Assembly (NCBI RefSeq): GCF_001949145.1
Contig: NW_019091493.1
Location: forward strand, 103,801 to 167,800
Length of the DNA: 64,000 nt
Source: Acanthaster planci
Lineage: Eukaryota; Echinodermata; Asteroidea; Valvatida; Acanthasteridae
Direction: 5' to 3'
Below the pieces are notes generated by a model. The model was not told the DNA's origin, ran no database searches, and saw only the letters and a list, made by a program, of their open reading frames with translations. A program made the translations under genes and the position numbers. Shown piece by piece: positions 23,201-34,497 of the stretch. Every line of letters begins with the position of its first letter. Positions within the stretch are counted from its first letter, which is position 1.

Positions 23201-23915
23201 AGTGAGAACTTTGGCACATCAGATGAATACAAAAAGTAAAATACTTCACTACAAACGTGAGGTGTTTGTTACCTGTTATAAATGTCATCCCACCAACCAA
23301 AACAAAATCAAACATGCAAGAAATAAAATTAAAAAATGAGAACAAAAGCAGAAAATCACTGGTAATCCCACGCAACATTGTGCACACTGGTGCTAGCAAA
23401 GTGGTATCCCAAAGAAAATTGGCATCCAAAAACTAGTCCATCATCCACTCATGATCTGGTGCAGCACAAGTAAAAATCGTACAAAGTTAAATCTTATTTG
23501 CTTGACGAGCAGAAAACATCGGTGAGCACACTGCATGTGAGAGAAAGGTTCGGTCACGGGATTGTGATCCTCACTGGAAATACTGTCCTGAACCCATCTG
23601 TGCTGCAGGCAAATTTTCTGGGGCAGGCAAATTTGAAAAAAAGAAAAGAAAAAAAAAAACGATTTTGTTCCCCAGTTGCAACAGCAGTTACCCTTCAACA
23701 AACATTGAAATGTGTTTGCTGACAGAGGCAACGAGGGCATGTTCAATAACCACCCAAAAACATTGACAGCAAGGTGTGTCAATTTTCTGTTACTGGACGT
23801 ATGTTAATTTTCTGTTTTGGTTGAGTCATATAATGCACATTTTAACTGAACGAGAAAATACTGCAACCTAAATATTGACTTGACACATCTGCAACCCGTG
23901 ATGCCTGTGATGTTA
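20250..23915. other. MED19 3' UTR and intergenic stretch
   Basis: There is no further coding exon that I can support here. AATAAA occurs at 20857-20862 and 22409-22414 on the plus strand; either could end the MED19 mRNA, the first giving a 3' UTR of about 630 bases. A region near 21715-21850 contains repeated TTCRWATTC / ATCGAA words that resemble a degraded palindromic element, but its ends are not clear. The last part before 23916 should hold the PGAM5 3' UTR on the minus strand. Confidence 0.5.
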
Positions 23916-26900
23916 CTATGTTGAGCTTATTTTGGAAGCTGGCATGTGACCACAATCGCCCAGCTGCCGTAGGGATACACGACCACTCGGTCGGATGGCT
24001 AGCCAGGTAATGCTGCCGTGGTTGAGGCTTATACGAAGCCACGCCTCTGGTGGAAATTGCATAGCCCTGGAGATAAAAACAACAAAAAGCTTCCTGGTTT
24101 GAGGAAAAATACTGGATCAATTCACTCCACAAATGACTGATTCAACAACTCAGGGTTTTTATGCTTTCTTGTTTTTAGCTTTTGCCTGATTCACAAAACA
24201 GAACAGGTTTCTAATTATGAAAAGAAACCCCAAACTATATTCAGCCAAACAAAATTTTACATAATATTAACTTAAACCTTAGGCCTTGGATTACCGAACA
24301 TGTCTATCACACTCTACAAACAATACAGCATTCACCATTTGCATTATTTTTGGCAGAAGACCACAACCGAAAAAGCCAAGGTATGTCTGCCGACTTTTAA
24401 AATCAAACCAAATGCCACACATACCAGCATTTGATAAGATACTTCTGATACTTCTCATACTAAACTGAAATAAATTATGCAAAATGCATAGTGTCACACA
24501 TAACAGAAGCGGCACCTCCCCATAAACCTCCTCCTGGGTCCGCCCCTGCTTACCTGCATACAAAATACCTAATGACGTTGGCATGGCACACCAGGATCTC
24601 ATAGCTGTCTTTGACCTGATCAGGGTCAGCTCTGTGGAAGTATTTTCGGAAGGCTGCTTCAATGCGGGCACCGTCCTCGTAGAACTGCTGGAGAGGGAGC
24701 AAAAGAGAAGAGAAAGGAGCCAAGGAGAAAATATGGAATACTTTAGTCTTTATACTTCTATACCTACTGCAATCTCTATAACGAGAAGAGTAAATAGCAA
24801 CAAAATAAATTACAATTGGTTTTTTTAAATGTAAAGACCTTCAGCCTTCTGTCTGGCAGGGTACAATATGCCCCTGGCCAGCAGAAACAGTAATAAATTT
24901 GGGAAGAATCAGGAGACTCCCAAGGCAGAAACACATCTGGAGTTGATGTTTACGTGTTGAATTGTCATTCTGAGAGGCCCTGTCAAAACGAAGCTTGGAT
25001 GTTGGTAAATCAGTGCCAGATTTGAGCAGAATCAAGTCCAAATTCCAACTCAGAATCGTAAAACCTTTCTTTTTAAAAATTGACCCTGTACCACTGTTGT
25101 ATTTGAATCGGTCACGAGTCCCTGCAAGTTCATCACAAGTCATTCAGTCTTAAGCCAATTCACAAGCTATTCAAATAAGCTATGACAAAAGCATTCTTTT
25201 GTCACTGTTCACCCTCATGCCTAAGACTGGCCTTGTGAAAGGACTTGTGACTGGACTTATGAAGGAACTCATGAAAGGACTTGTGATGGACTTGAATAAA
25301 ACACTGCTCTCTACAGATCTCAGATGTAGATTTTATTTAATTCCAGGCAGTGCCTACCAATTCTGAACGTAGGCTGAAAGACATGGGTGATGCTCAAAAT
25401 TATAGAACAGATTATAGAAAGCCCTCGCAAACCATGTGGCGTATCACTGACTTGAGTAAGCTTTACTGTATCGCTTGTGAAAAACTCCAGCTTTTAGAAA
25501 AAAATTTGAATAAGTACATGTTCTTCAGTTCAATGATTTATCAGTCTATCATTCTCATTGGGGTATAGAAATTTTTGGTTGAATTCAGATGAAACTGAAT
25601 ATTGCATAGGACAGGAATTGATTAATGTAGATGTTCTGTGACCTATTCACGAGTGCCAATAAAAATCACACATAATATACATACTGGCTTGCATGTGTAT
25701 TGCATAAATTGTTTTATTACATTTTCATCTGAATGGGCACAAACACATTAGCCTATTTGAAGCATGATTAGACACAATAAGAGGGCGCTATTTTGCCCAG
25801 GTAAAATCTTTTGTGTTTGCTCAAATTTAAATACCCACTTCAAGTAGTGCCCTCCCATTGTGTCTGTCACAGAGCCCCATAAAAAACCTAGAGTACGTAC
25901 TTGTCACATGACCTGAAGCAATGACCGCCATAGCCACCATGAAAAAATTCAAATTTTGCCAGATGCGTGCATGCAAACGGTGATCGTATTGCTCGTAACT
26001 CGTGATACGTAGGTATTCGATGGTAAACTTGACATATTTATGGAAGATTAAACCCCAAACAATATTTTGTGATAGTTAGTATTCCTCTTATAACATCCAA
26101 CAAAAAAAGCAAATGGTCTTTGTAATCGACTAAATCCGTAAACGCAAAGCATTCGCATACAGATACAGAAGCACATTCACAGAAGCACATTCACAGAAGC
26201 ACATTCTGGTCGCTGTGAAATCTGTTTAAATGCAGCACGCAGTTATATCACTTCCCGGCACTTTTAGCTTACTTCCGCCCACAATGGCAATGGCAGCTGC
26301 GCGTCCACGTCAGCACACGAGAGTACTACATACATTGACTACGAAGTGCGCACTCTAGGTCTTTTTATAGAGCTCTTTGTATCTGCCATACTTCAAATAG
26401 GTTAACCCTAACCCCTCAAGGGTTGCTGGCCCTAACCTTCCCCATTCACACAATGGGACTTTGTGCACAGAGGCTGTTGGACTTTGTTTTTCTGAGGTAT
26501 GCCAAACACAATGCAAAAGCCAGTTGTNNNNNNNNNNNNNNNNNNNNNNNNNNNNNNNNNNNNNNNNNNNNNNNNNNNNNNNNNNNNNNNNNNNNNNNNN
26601 NNNNNNNNNNNNAGAAGCAGAGGTGCACGCAATGGTACTTAACCACTTGCTGCCGGGTGCTTTTAAAAACGCAGTTCACTCACACGGAAGATTTTCAAGA
26701 TTTTCAGTTTTCAAAATTCTCCAAAAATTTATCATTTCCTTTAATGGATGTTTACACCCACATGGATGACTGTTTGTTGGCTACTCTAAGCGGAAAGGCA
26801 ACCTTCATTGACTCCTGAGTAAATCAGCCAGGCCTGCCGCCCTGTAAAGAGAGCCCAGAATTGAGGTGTTGCGTAATTTCCTTTGTCCCCAGTGAATGCG

Positions 26901-29900
26901 AGTGGCATCTTTTCAAATGTGGCCGGATTAGCATGCAGTGGTGCTGTTCATCAATGGGGCCCTGGAGCACTTTTGCCCACAGTGCTAATATGTGGGCGGG
27001 CTAGGCCTAAAACCGTGGTATACTGTTTAAAAACAGTGACGGTTTACTTTTGAAAAATGCAAGCCCAAAAATGATGGCAATACCCAGCAGCAGGTCTTTT
27101 GTTCCAAGTACGTTCTTTTGTTTAATACACGGACCAGCTCTTTTGTCCCATTTCGGCTCTGCGTATAAACCAATGGTGCTCGAAATGGGATTCCCCGGCA
27201 GTAAGTGGCTAAATATCTTTTTCCTTTTCACAATGGAGGGGAAGGGGGTTACTCGTACATTATTCAAACACCTACTTTCAATTCCGGCTTCCAGTGGCCC
27301 ACTGGAGGTTCCGGTGGGATGGGAGCTCCTTCCCTCAGCATATCACAAACACCCCTCGGGACCTGTGGTATACTCTTAGCTATGATGTCGGCTGTCTCCT
27401 TAGCTCTGGTCATAGAGGAATGGATCATTAACGTGTAAGGGTGGTCCAACTCTTTCAGTCGTTTGCCTGTCAATTCCGCTTGCTCCTTTCCTTCAGAACA
27501 CAAAAATGACATGGACGAAATAAGACATATTTCAAATTTCATTTAATTCTGGACCTCCAAGGTAACATATTAGGTTAGGTTAGGTTTCCTCTAAATGGAA
27601 ACCTCCGATCACAGTAACTGGCACAAAATTAACTTAAAACCTGCTCTTCATGTATGTACTGCTTGCCGATCTTGTCACCCATGACAAAATCCCGGATCCC
27701 ATTGGGCAGTTTGCAGAGATCTTAGCTTACTAAACCAGAGATAAAAAGCTGTGCTGATATTATGGCCCCCTCTAGGTTTCAGGTGGGAAAGCTCATTGTC
27801 TTATAGACACACCCTTGAGATTAATTAATTTAAATCATATAAAACTTCTTCTTATTGGATTGAGCAAAGTTAGAGCTAACACTTGGAAATTCAATCCTTG
27901 TGAAGAAATCACCTCTGATAAGTTTGTCCAGTGTCTACTGTGTCGTTATTTTTGTAGGCAAACAAATGTAAACTGGATTTAGTCATAAAAAAGTTTTCTT
28001 GCAGGTTGAGGGATTGTACCTCTTTGTACCTTCAAGATAAACTTGCATCCATCCCTGCAGGGAAGGGGTCAAATATCAGTAAATGATATGACATATTCTA
28101 AATTAAACAAACAGAAAATATTAGCCAGAGTGCTCAATTCTAAAGACAGTCAGATTTTTGAAAAAAAGAAAGAACTTCATATAAGGATGCCACTAATTTT
28201 CTCCCAACAGTCACCTAATAGCTGACTGAAAGCAAAAATATAACCTAAAAACTCAAATTTAGCAGGGAAAATATTGACTCATTCGCATAAAAAATTAGTA
28301 TTTTTCAGCCAAGTCTCATTGGATTTGTGCACAGTGTAAAGTGGCAAGTGTATGGAATTCTTTCCAAACAAAAGATGATGGTACATGTACATGTAATCGC
28401 ATGGTGACAATAGGCCAACAGTTTGGTAGTCCAGTGTAATGTTGGTTTTTTTTATCTGAATACCTTGGGCAGAGAGAATTCGCTTTTCGTCTGTCTCCCC
28501 ATCCATGTCGTACTGGCCATGTCTGATCAGGATCAGGTGGCGTGTTGCCGTGGGTTTCAACTTCTGTATCTGGCCACTCAACTCTGACCCGTCAAGCTCT
28601 GTCTTGTTGGGAGACAGCAGGCTGCCCGGGTCCCTCCTGAAAAGAACAATGGACTCCCAGTCACAGGAAGTGTTCAGAGAGCAGAAAGAATGGGGCTAGC
28701 AACAGGCAAGATGTAGGACTCATCCTTTGCCTGGTGTGGTTTTCTAAACATGGGTTTAAATCTCCAAAAAAACACAAGATTGTGTCCTTAACCCCTTCGC
28801 GCTGGGACGCGGATAGAGCCGCCGTAAAAATTGAGATCCTCAACCCACTTTTCAGCTATTATTCTCAGCCCACGCTCGAGCGAACACGGTGAAAGAAGGC
28901 ATACCCTGGCTTTTGTATATATGGTGATTGGCCTTTGTGTGTTGCCAAGAAATGAAAAGGCCGAATTTGCATCATAATCACCAGCTTCACAATAGTCCCC
29001 ACTTTGAAAAGAGGCAACGGGAATGTGGAAGCGCGAGTAGAGCCGCATGCCACTAATGAGCCTTTTCACTGTGTAAATCAAAGCCTGCAGAACACGCAGG
29101 GCCACAAACCGAGAATTGGCAGTTTGGTAGGTGGCCTTCGTGGCCAAGCGAGGCTGGAATTCTTGGAGTCGGCTTTCGGAAAGAAATTCCCATCGTCAAG
29201 GGGTTAAGAAAAATATCACAACTCACAAGTTGTGATTGCTTCCTGCAAAAGAAAGTTGTGTGCATATTAGACATCTCACCGAAGGATAAATCATCACTTT
29301 TACCTACACATATGCTCTATAACACTGGCCTTGGGATTAATTATATTTGATGGGAAAAAATTCATAACCTCAGTAGTTTAAACAAACAACAAACAACAAT
29401 TTGGGAGTTTTCTCAGTAAATTTCTAGTTGAAGCTATTAACTGGAGAACATACAGAAGTACTTTCCAGGGAAATGTGTTCAGCACATTTATCATTCTTGA
29501 TGAAAAAAATTACCTAAAATGTTAAATGCCATCACTTTACTTACATGCAAGTCTGTGATAGTATACACATCTCCATGCAGGCATTTTAAAATAACAGTGA
29601 TGATAATGATGTACACTAATCACAATTGTTATGAATAAAATCTCATTATGACCTTTTTTACAAATGTGCACATATTTAAAGTTTATCTAACATTACGTCC
29701 TACGGTTTTCTACAAAAAGGCAGATATCAATTTGTTCTTTTCCCTGTACTTTTTAAAGCAGCTGCTGTCAGTATAACTTTCAAATACAAGGAGAGCATCT
29801 TTGCTGTTCCTGGCTAGTACTGTTACCAATAGTTCTGCTTTCTCTTTTGTTTTTCAAAACCAAAAGTTGCAGCAATTTTACCTGTCCCAGTTTCCTTCCC

Positions 29901-30069
29901 ACTTGCAACTGGGTGTGTAGTTGGTGGTCCACGACGCATGAGCAGTGGGCAATAATTCGTCTTTGCCTTCACTAGTTTTGTACACCACGGCTGCCGCAGC
30001 TACGCCAGTAGTTACGCCGCACAGGACCATTTTCCCAACTCGTAGACAATAACGAAAACCTCCAGACAT
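23916..30069 (-). CDS. PGAM5: Mitochondrial serine/threonine-protein phosphatase PGAM5
   Basis: PGAM5 is a phosphoglycerate-mutase-fold enzyme that acts as a protein phosphatase on mitochondrial membranes in mitophagy, fission and cell-death signalling. Five exons join in phase: 29882-30069, 28464-28636, 27276-27490, 24554-24684, 23916-24066, giving 858 nt and 285 residues (human 289). The N-terminus has a hydrophobic helix ([16 protein letters not shown]). Next is WEGNWDR, matching the WDxNWD multimerisation motif but with Glu for the first Asp. Catalytic-core motifs are LIRHGQY (histidine signature), [36 protein letters not shown] and [12 protein letters not shown], followed by [14 protein letters not shown]. 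The start is the ATG before SGGFRYC. The gene is divergent from HGH1 and carries a piggyBac-like element in intron 1. An 85-base gap (26528-26612) falls in the third intron. Confidence 0.95.
25092..25306. mobile_element. hAT-like MITE, second copy (inverted relative to 833-1034)
   Basis: The left end reads CACTGTTGTATTTGAATCGG and the reverse complement of the right end reads CAGTGTTTTATTCAAGTCC. The body is close to the reverse complement of the element at 833-1034, sharing CATCACAAGTC, GTCTTAAGCCAATTCACAAGC and GGACTTGTGATGGACTT. The flanks CCCTGTAC and CTCTCTAC match at 6 of 8 positions, a weak target duplication. It lies in the last PGAM5 intron before exon 4's downstream boundary region is passed, so it is intronic. 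Confidence 0.7.
26164..26206 (+). repeat. Tandem repeat, 14-bp unit
   Basis: Three near-perfect head-to-tail copies of CAGAAGCACATTCA are present (the last truncated to CAGAAGCACATTC). It is a simple minisatellite in a PGAM5 intron. Confidence 0.85.
26528..26612. other. Assembly gap (85 N)
   Basis: The run of undetermined bases falls in a PGAM5 intron. The exons on either side are complete and in phase, so no PGAM5 coding sequence is missing. Confidence 1.
28788..29207. mobile_element. piggyBac-like non-autonomous element (TTAA ends)
   Basis: The left end reads TTAACCCCTTCGCGCTGGGA and the reverse complement of the right end reads TTAACCCCTTGACGATGGGA, matching at 16 of 20 positions. TTAA at both ends followed by CCC is the hallmark of piggyBac-type insertion. 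The 420-bp element has no transposase. It lies in PGAM5 intron 1 and is more GC-rich than its surroundings. Confidence 0.75.
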
Positions 30070-30522
30070 TGCGCCCACGTTCTTGGATATGTCTTATTTA
30101 AAACAAAGATACTAGAGAGGAATTTCTTTGGTTCAAACGCACCAAAATATATTACAGTCAGTCGGTGATGTGTACTGTACATGCGTGGTACGTTCGCTTA
30201 TGGTTGTAAATGAAATAAAGGAGCGCCCCCTAGCGCATGAAGACCAAAATTAGTCAGGTGCCCAAGATGGTTCCTCGTATGCGAACGATATGGCATGGGT
30301 TACAGCCATTGATAATGGGATCAATGGTTACCACGTACATGTACAGTACATGTGTAACAACTTTGTGTACGTGCATGATAGGCTATACATGTACATTTGC
30401 TGGAAACTCTGCGCTGGCGATGCGATGTTAATAAAATTTGAAATTGTTAAATGCACTGTTTTGTAGACGAACACAAAGTCTTATAAATATCATATTAGAC
30501 GCGATTGACGGAGTTTCTTGTC
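30070..30522. promoter_or_regulatory. Bidirectional PGAM5/HGH1 promoter
   Basis: 453 bp separate the divergent start codons of PGAM5 and HGH1. The stretch contains a CAAGATGG word (30263-30270) resembling a YY1 core, and several CATGTACATGT palindromes around 30336 and 30386. No TATA box at a convincing position was seen. Shared regulation is inferred from the spacing only. Confidence 0.5.
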
Positions 30523-32515
30523 ATGGCAAATCCTGTCGTTCTGGACGAGTTCTTGAACTTCCTCTCCGTGTCCGCTCGTCCGGACCTGAAAGCGAGTGCT
30601 CTGCAGTATGTGATGGGGCTCACTTCGTCTGCGGACGGTGTACGCTTACTCCTCTCACACGCTAAGATGCTTGCGGCTGTCGTAGATTTAACTCAAGATT
30701 CCAATGAGCAAATTTCCTCGGTTGCTTATAAATCTATCATCAACATTTGTGCGGAAACAGAGAGCAACGAAGGTGAAAGCGCAGGTCATCTAATTTCAAA
30801 TAAAAAGCTGTTGTCCATTTTATTGAAAACGGTGGTGGATAAGTCTAGCGGCAATGCGGACAATGCCTGCAAAGTGTTAACCAACATAACACGCATACCG
30901 GCAGGATGCAGAAATGTTATGGACCTTTTGGGAGACGTGGATTTCCCTGTTGACTTGGTGATGTTGGTGGAGGCATTCTGTATGAAGAACTACAATGACA
31001 AAGGAGCAAACTTGGACTACTTGGGGCTGGTGCTGTCTAACTTGACACAGCTGCCTGAGGGCCGGGAGTTTATCTTGAACAAGGAGAGATGTGTTGTGCA
31101 AAGGTTGTTGCCCTACACACAGTATGAGGGCTCGACAGTTAGAAGGAGGGGTGCAGTGGCTGCTCTCAAAAACTGCTGTTTTGAAACAGGTGAAGAAAGA
31201 GAAGTGATCCACAAACATGTACCTGTTGATCTTGCCCCACTGAAATTTGTTGATGTTCCCAATGTGTCGTGGGATTGGATGAAAAAAGTAATGCATTCAT
31301 TTTTATGTACAACTCTGTGGGGGAAGTCCAGCTGTAAAAGAGTATTTTTCCACTTCATCATAGACTCAGAACTGAGCCATCTTCTTTTCACATGTTGCAT
31401 TGTAGTTTTCGGATAAAGCTGTTCTTAAAATTAAAAAGAACATTTTTAAAACTTAGCTGGGAGAGAATGTTGGAGGAATTCTTTACACAGTCAAACGTTC
31501 TGTCTTTGTTCAACTGAGAGTGTGAATGAACCATTTTAAAATTGTGTCCTTTGTTAAGCTTATCATGACTGGTTGCTAAGCAACACGGTGGACATCCTAC
31601 CTTATCTGTTGCTGCCTCTTGCTGGCCCCGAAGAGCTTTCTGAGGAAGAAATGGAAGGGATGCCAGAAGACTTACAGTACTTAGAAGAAGACAAGAAAAG
31701 GGAGACAGATTCAGATATTAAGAAGATGCTCTTAGAGGCGGTCATGAAGGTATAAATTCGTTCTAGATCTTGAAATTAATAATTAACTCCTAATTTCCCC
31801 ATTGACGGATGGCATCACGTTTTTGTTTAAAATTAATGATTTAAACAAGTATCTTGACTTGGTTTTTCTTTTTACATTTTCAGCACCCTTGTAAGATAGA
31901 TTGATAAAGTTTTGATCAAACTGAGTTTTCCAGTTTCTATTTTTAAACAAAGTATAAAGGTAATTACATGTATTCCAGCATTTTTAGATTGGAAATATTC
32001 AGTGAATGAAGTTGAATTTTTGTCAACCTCCATTTAGCAGTGTCCTTACTTGAGGTGACAGTAAGGAGATATTAATCATATCGACTATCTACTTATAAAT
32101 GGTTAATTTGTTAACAAATTTAACCAGCTCAGCTGATGGATATATTGTCAAATTACTCAAAGATGAATGTGATTTAGAATGTTTGATTTACAAATTTGAC
32201 GGATTCATTAATTTTTCTGACTTTATTGTTTACTTGAGCAACAGATTCAGCATTATTTTGTTTTGTTTTTTGGCAACACTTTTTCTTATAAAGCTTTGCT
32301 CCACAAAATCTGGCCGCAAGACTGTGCAAGACAAGAGGACCTACATCATCATAAGGGAGTACCACAGATGGGAGAAGGAACCGTCTTTACAGCAACCCAT
32401 CGAGAATCTGATCCAGGTGCTGATCAAGGAGGAACCGGAACCAGGCATGGGGAACCTGGACGAGGTGGAGATACCAGAAGATGTCGCCAGAGCCCTGGAG
32501 CAGTCACAGCCGTGA
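30523..32515 (+). CDS. HGH1: HGH1 homolog, eEF2-folding chaperone cofactor
   Basis: HGH1 (formerly FAM203/BRP16) is an armadillo-like cytosolic cofactor that bridges elongation factor eEF2 to the TRiC/CCT chaperonin and Hsp90. Three exons join in phase: 30523-31189, 31559-31749, 32294-32515, giving 1,080 nt and 359 residues (human 390). The first exon encodes helical repeats with LKASALQYVMGLT, NADNACKVLTNITR, and NLTQLPEGREF, corresponding to the DUF383 region. The later exons give VDILPYLLLPLAGPEELSEE, PEDLQYLEEDKKRE, IRKML-like DIKKMLLEA, and YIIIREYHRWEKEP, ENLIQVLIKEEPEPGMGNL, PEDV, the DUF384 C-terminus. The start is the ATG before ANPVVLDEF; there is no earlier in-frame ATG nearby. The short length comes from a compact N-terminus. 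Confidence 0.95.
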
Positions 32516-34413
32516 TCACACGTCCTTGAACGATAATCCCTGTGGTGTTTGTGAGGACCTCTTATGAGTTCTCAAGTGGGTTTCTTGTGTTCAAGAAACC
32601 CCTGGCTTTGTATGCATCTCATATGCATGTATATGCAAAGTTGACGTGACACCACACGTCGACTGATGAGAGCCAACCTAAGATAATGTGATAATTTCTT
32701 CACAAGAGAAGACACTTTGGTTATCCAGTGATTTACATCTGTACCCCAGAAAATATCCACATGGCCGCTGCAAGATGGAAATGTTCTTGTCATCATTTTG
32801 TCTACTTTTTTGGTTAAAGTTATTACAGTGGTAACAGATGTGTACAAGATCACGAAGGATAAGGGCTGTACATTTGTTCAAGCCCCCACTGGTCGTGGGG
32901 ATGTCTTTATTTTTAACTGCTTGCATAAATTTGGCAGTGACGTTATAGGCCTACCAAAGGCAACAATTTATCAAAATCTATCAGAAAGAAGCAAGTGATA
33001 TCATGTATGATTAATTGCTAAATCTTCGCACATATTGTGGCCTAAGGTGCACTTCCTTACCTAAGCCCCATTGTTCTCCAGGAAAAGAACACAATCAATT
33101 ATCTCTCTTTGCTTTACCAACTGTCCAAGTGTGATTCATCTTATCACAACCTTTGCTATTCTGTTGGGAGGCGTCCATCAAATCAGACTGGGACATTGAG
33201 TGGACACTGAAATACACAAAACAAAATAAGGTCACCCTTACTTACGTTTTACCGGACAAATTCTCCAAAATAAATTATTTCTTGTCGTTGTTGTATTGGT
33301 TATGAACCAAACTGAGTGTGGCATAAACTCCATTTAGTCCGATAGAGGGCGCTACACCGCTATCCTGATAATTCGTGCAAGCCGAGTTCTACAAACTGCC
33401 TGCAAAGCGCGGTCCCGTTCCCCGGTTGTACTTGAATTGTGGAGATCTATACTTGGCAGCATTTAATAAACTCCTGCTCAGCACACTGAAAGTCATTCAT
33501 TTGTAACAGGTTGATTTTTTAAAATTTACAATCAAGCCCCGGGCGTAAGGTAAGCAATAGTGGATTCCGAACAAAAGTTTTAATAGGAACGAAACTTGGG
33601 GCGCACAATTTTTTTTTTTATTATTTTTTTTTTATGTTACCTTTCATGGTCTTTCTGGGGTGGAACTACATTTTGGGGGTTGTTTACACGCTTCGGGATG
33701 AATTTTGTGGACATAAAATCGACTCTATGAACATGAACATCAAAAACGCATCAGGAGCGACGGATACGCAACGCTTGGCGCAAGTGTTGACGCTCATTTG
33801 CCTTTAGCCTCCCCTTTTCACTAATAAATGTCCTTTTTGTAAGGGCAACGTTTACTCATCCACGTCAAACAACTTGTGACACTCGCTGAAATGAACTTGA
33901 TGATGACGTAGAACGTTATAACAAAGTTATGGGAACCTGACATTTTTTTTTTATAAAACGAGTGGAAAAACTACAGAGACGTATAAGGGCCACTTGCAAA
34001 CTTTTTTTCGAGTCACTATCTCGCCGCGACGAGTTAAATCTTTCTATGACGAGTTATACAATCTTGCCGCCGCCTCAAATTGACATCTCACCGCTGCGAA
34101 TATTTCAGTAGTTTCTAAATTCTTTTCCGTATAATCAGGGTGGAATGCAGTGAGATTGGGTCTCAGATTGCTTCAAACTGAAGGAGATTTTGTATTTTAA
34201 CAAAGTATGATTTTCAAGACCAAAAAAAAAAGAAAGAAAAAAGAAATCTCATTAGGGGGCGTGAATTTCCTTCTTCGCAAGTGGAGTAGACTACTTTGAT
34301 TCCCTGGCACACTGCTTGTTGAAAAGATTACCATGTCTTTTCATTTATAGTTAAGTAGTAGGCGTAGGAGAGTTCCAGACCAGCCCTTCCTTTCCACTCT
34401 TCCCAAATCAAAA
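32516..34413. other. HGH1 3' UTR and intergenic stretch, no gene seen
   Basis: AATAAA at 33269-33274 could serve as the HGH1 poly(A) signal. Apart from a few T-rich tracts (33610-33645, 33950-33960) I see no exon, RNA gene or clear transposon here. Confidence 0.4.
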
Positions 34414-34478
34414 GGGACTTTCCGCTACCATGGGACTTTCCCCTTCTCACGTGACTACCGGTCTAAAAGGGACTTTCC
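34414..34478. promoter_or_regulatory. Cluster of three exact NF-kappaB sites
   Basis: GGGACTTTCC, the classical immunoglobulin-kappa-type kappaB site, occurs exactly three times in the same orientation, at 34414-34423, 34432-34441 and 34469-34478, with a CACGTG E-box at 34449-34454 between the second and third. It lies immediately 5' of the broken Polinton-type polymerase reading frames. Regulatory function is inferred from sequence alone. Confidence 0.6.
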
Positions 34479-34497
34479 CCCTTCCCTTCCAAATTAT

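Noticed and set aside
23441-23782. 113-codon minus-strand frame downstream of PGAM5
   Set aside because: Low-complexity phenylalanine run from a poly-A tract and no family similarity. It probably lies in PGAM5 3' UTR or intergenic DNA.
26403-26440. CCCTAACCCCT-like words near 26405 and TTAGGTTAGG near 27572, considered as telomere-type repeats
   Set aside because: Only two or three units each, in introns. Too short to be interstitial telomere arrays.
33953-33968. Word AAAACGAGTGGAAAA shared with 57012-57027, considered as a transposon end
   Set aside because: A 15-base AT-rich word is expected to recur a few times in 64 kb by chance, and the flanks do not match.
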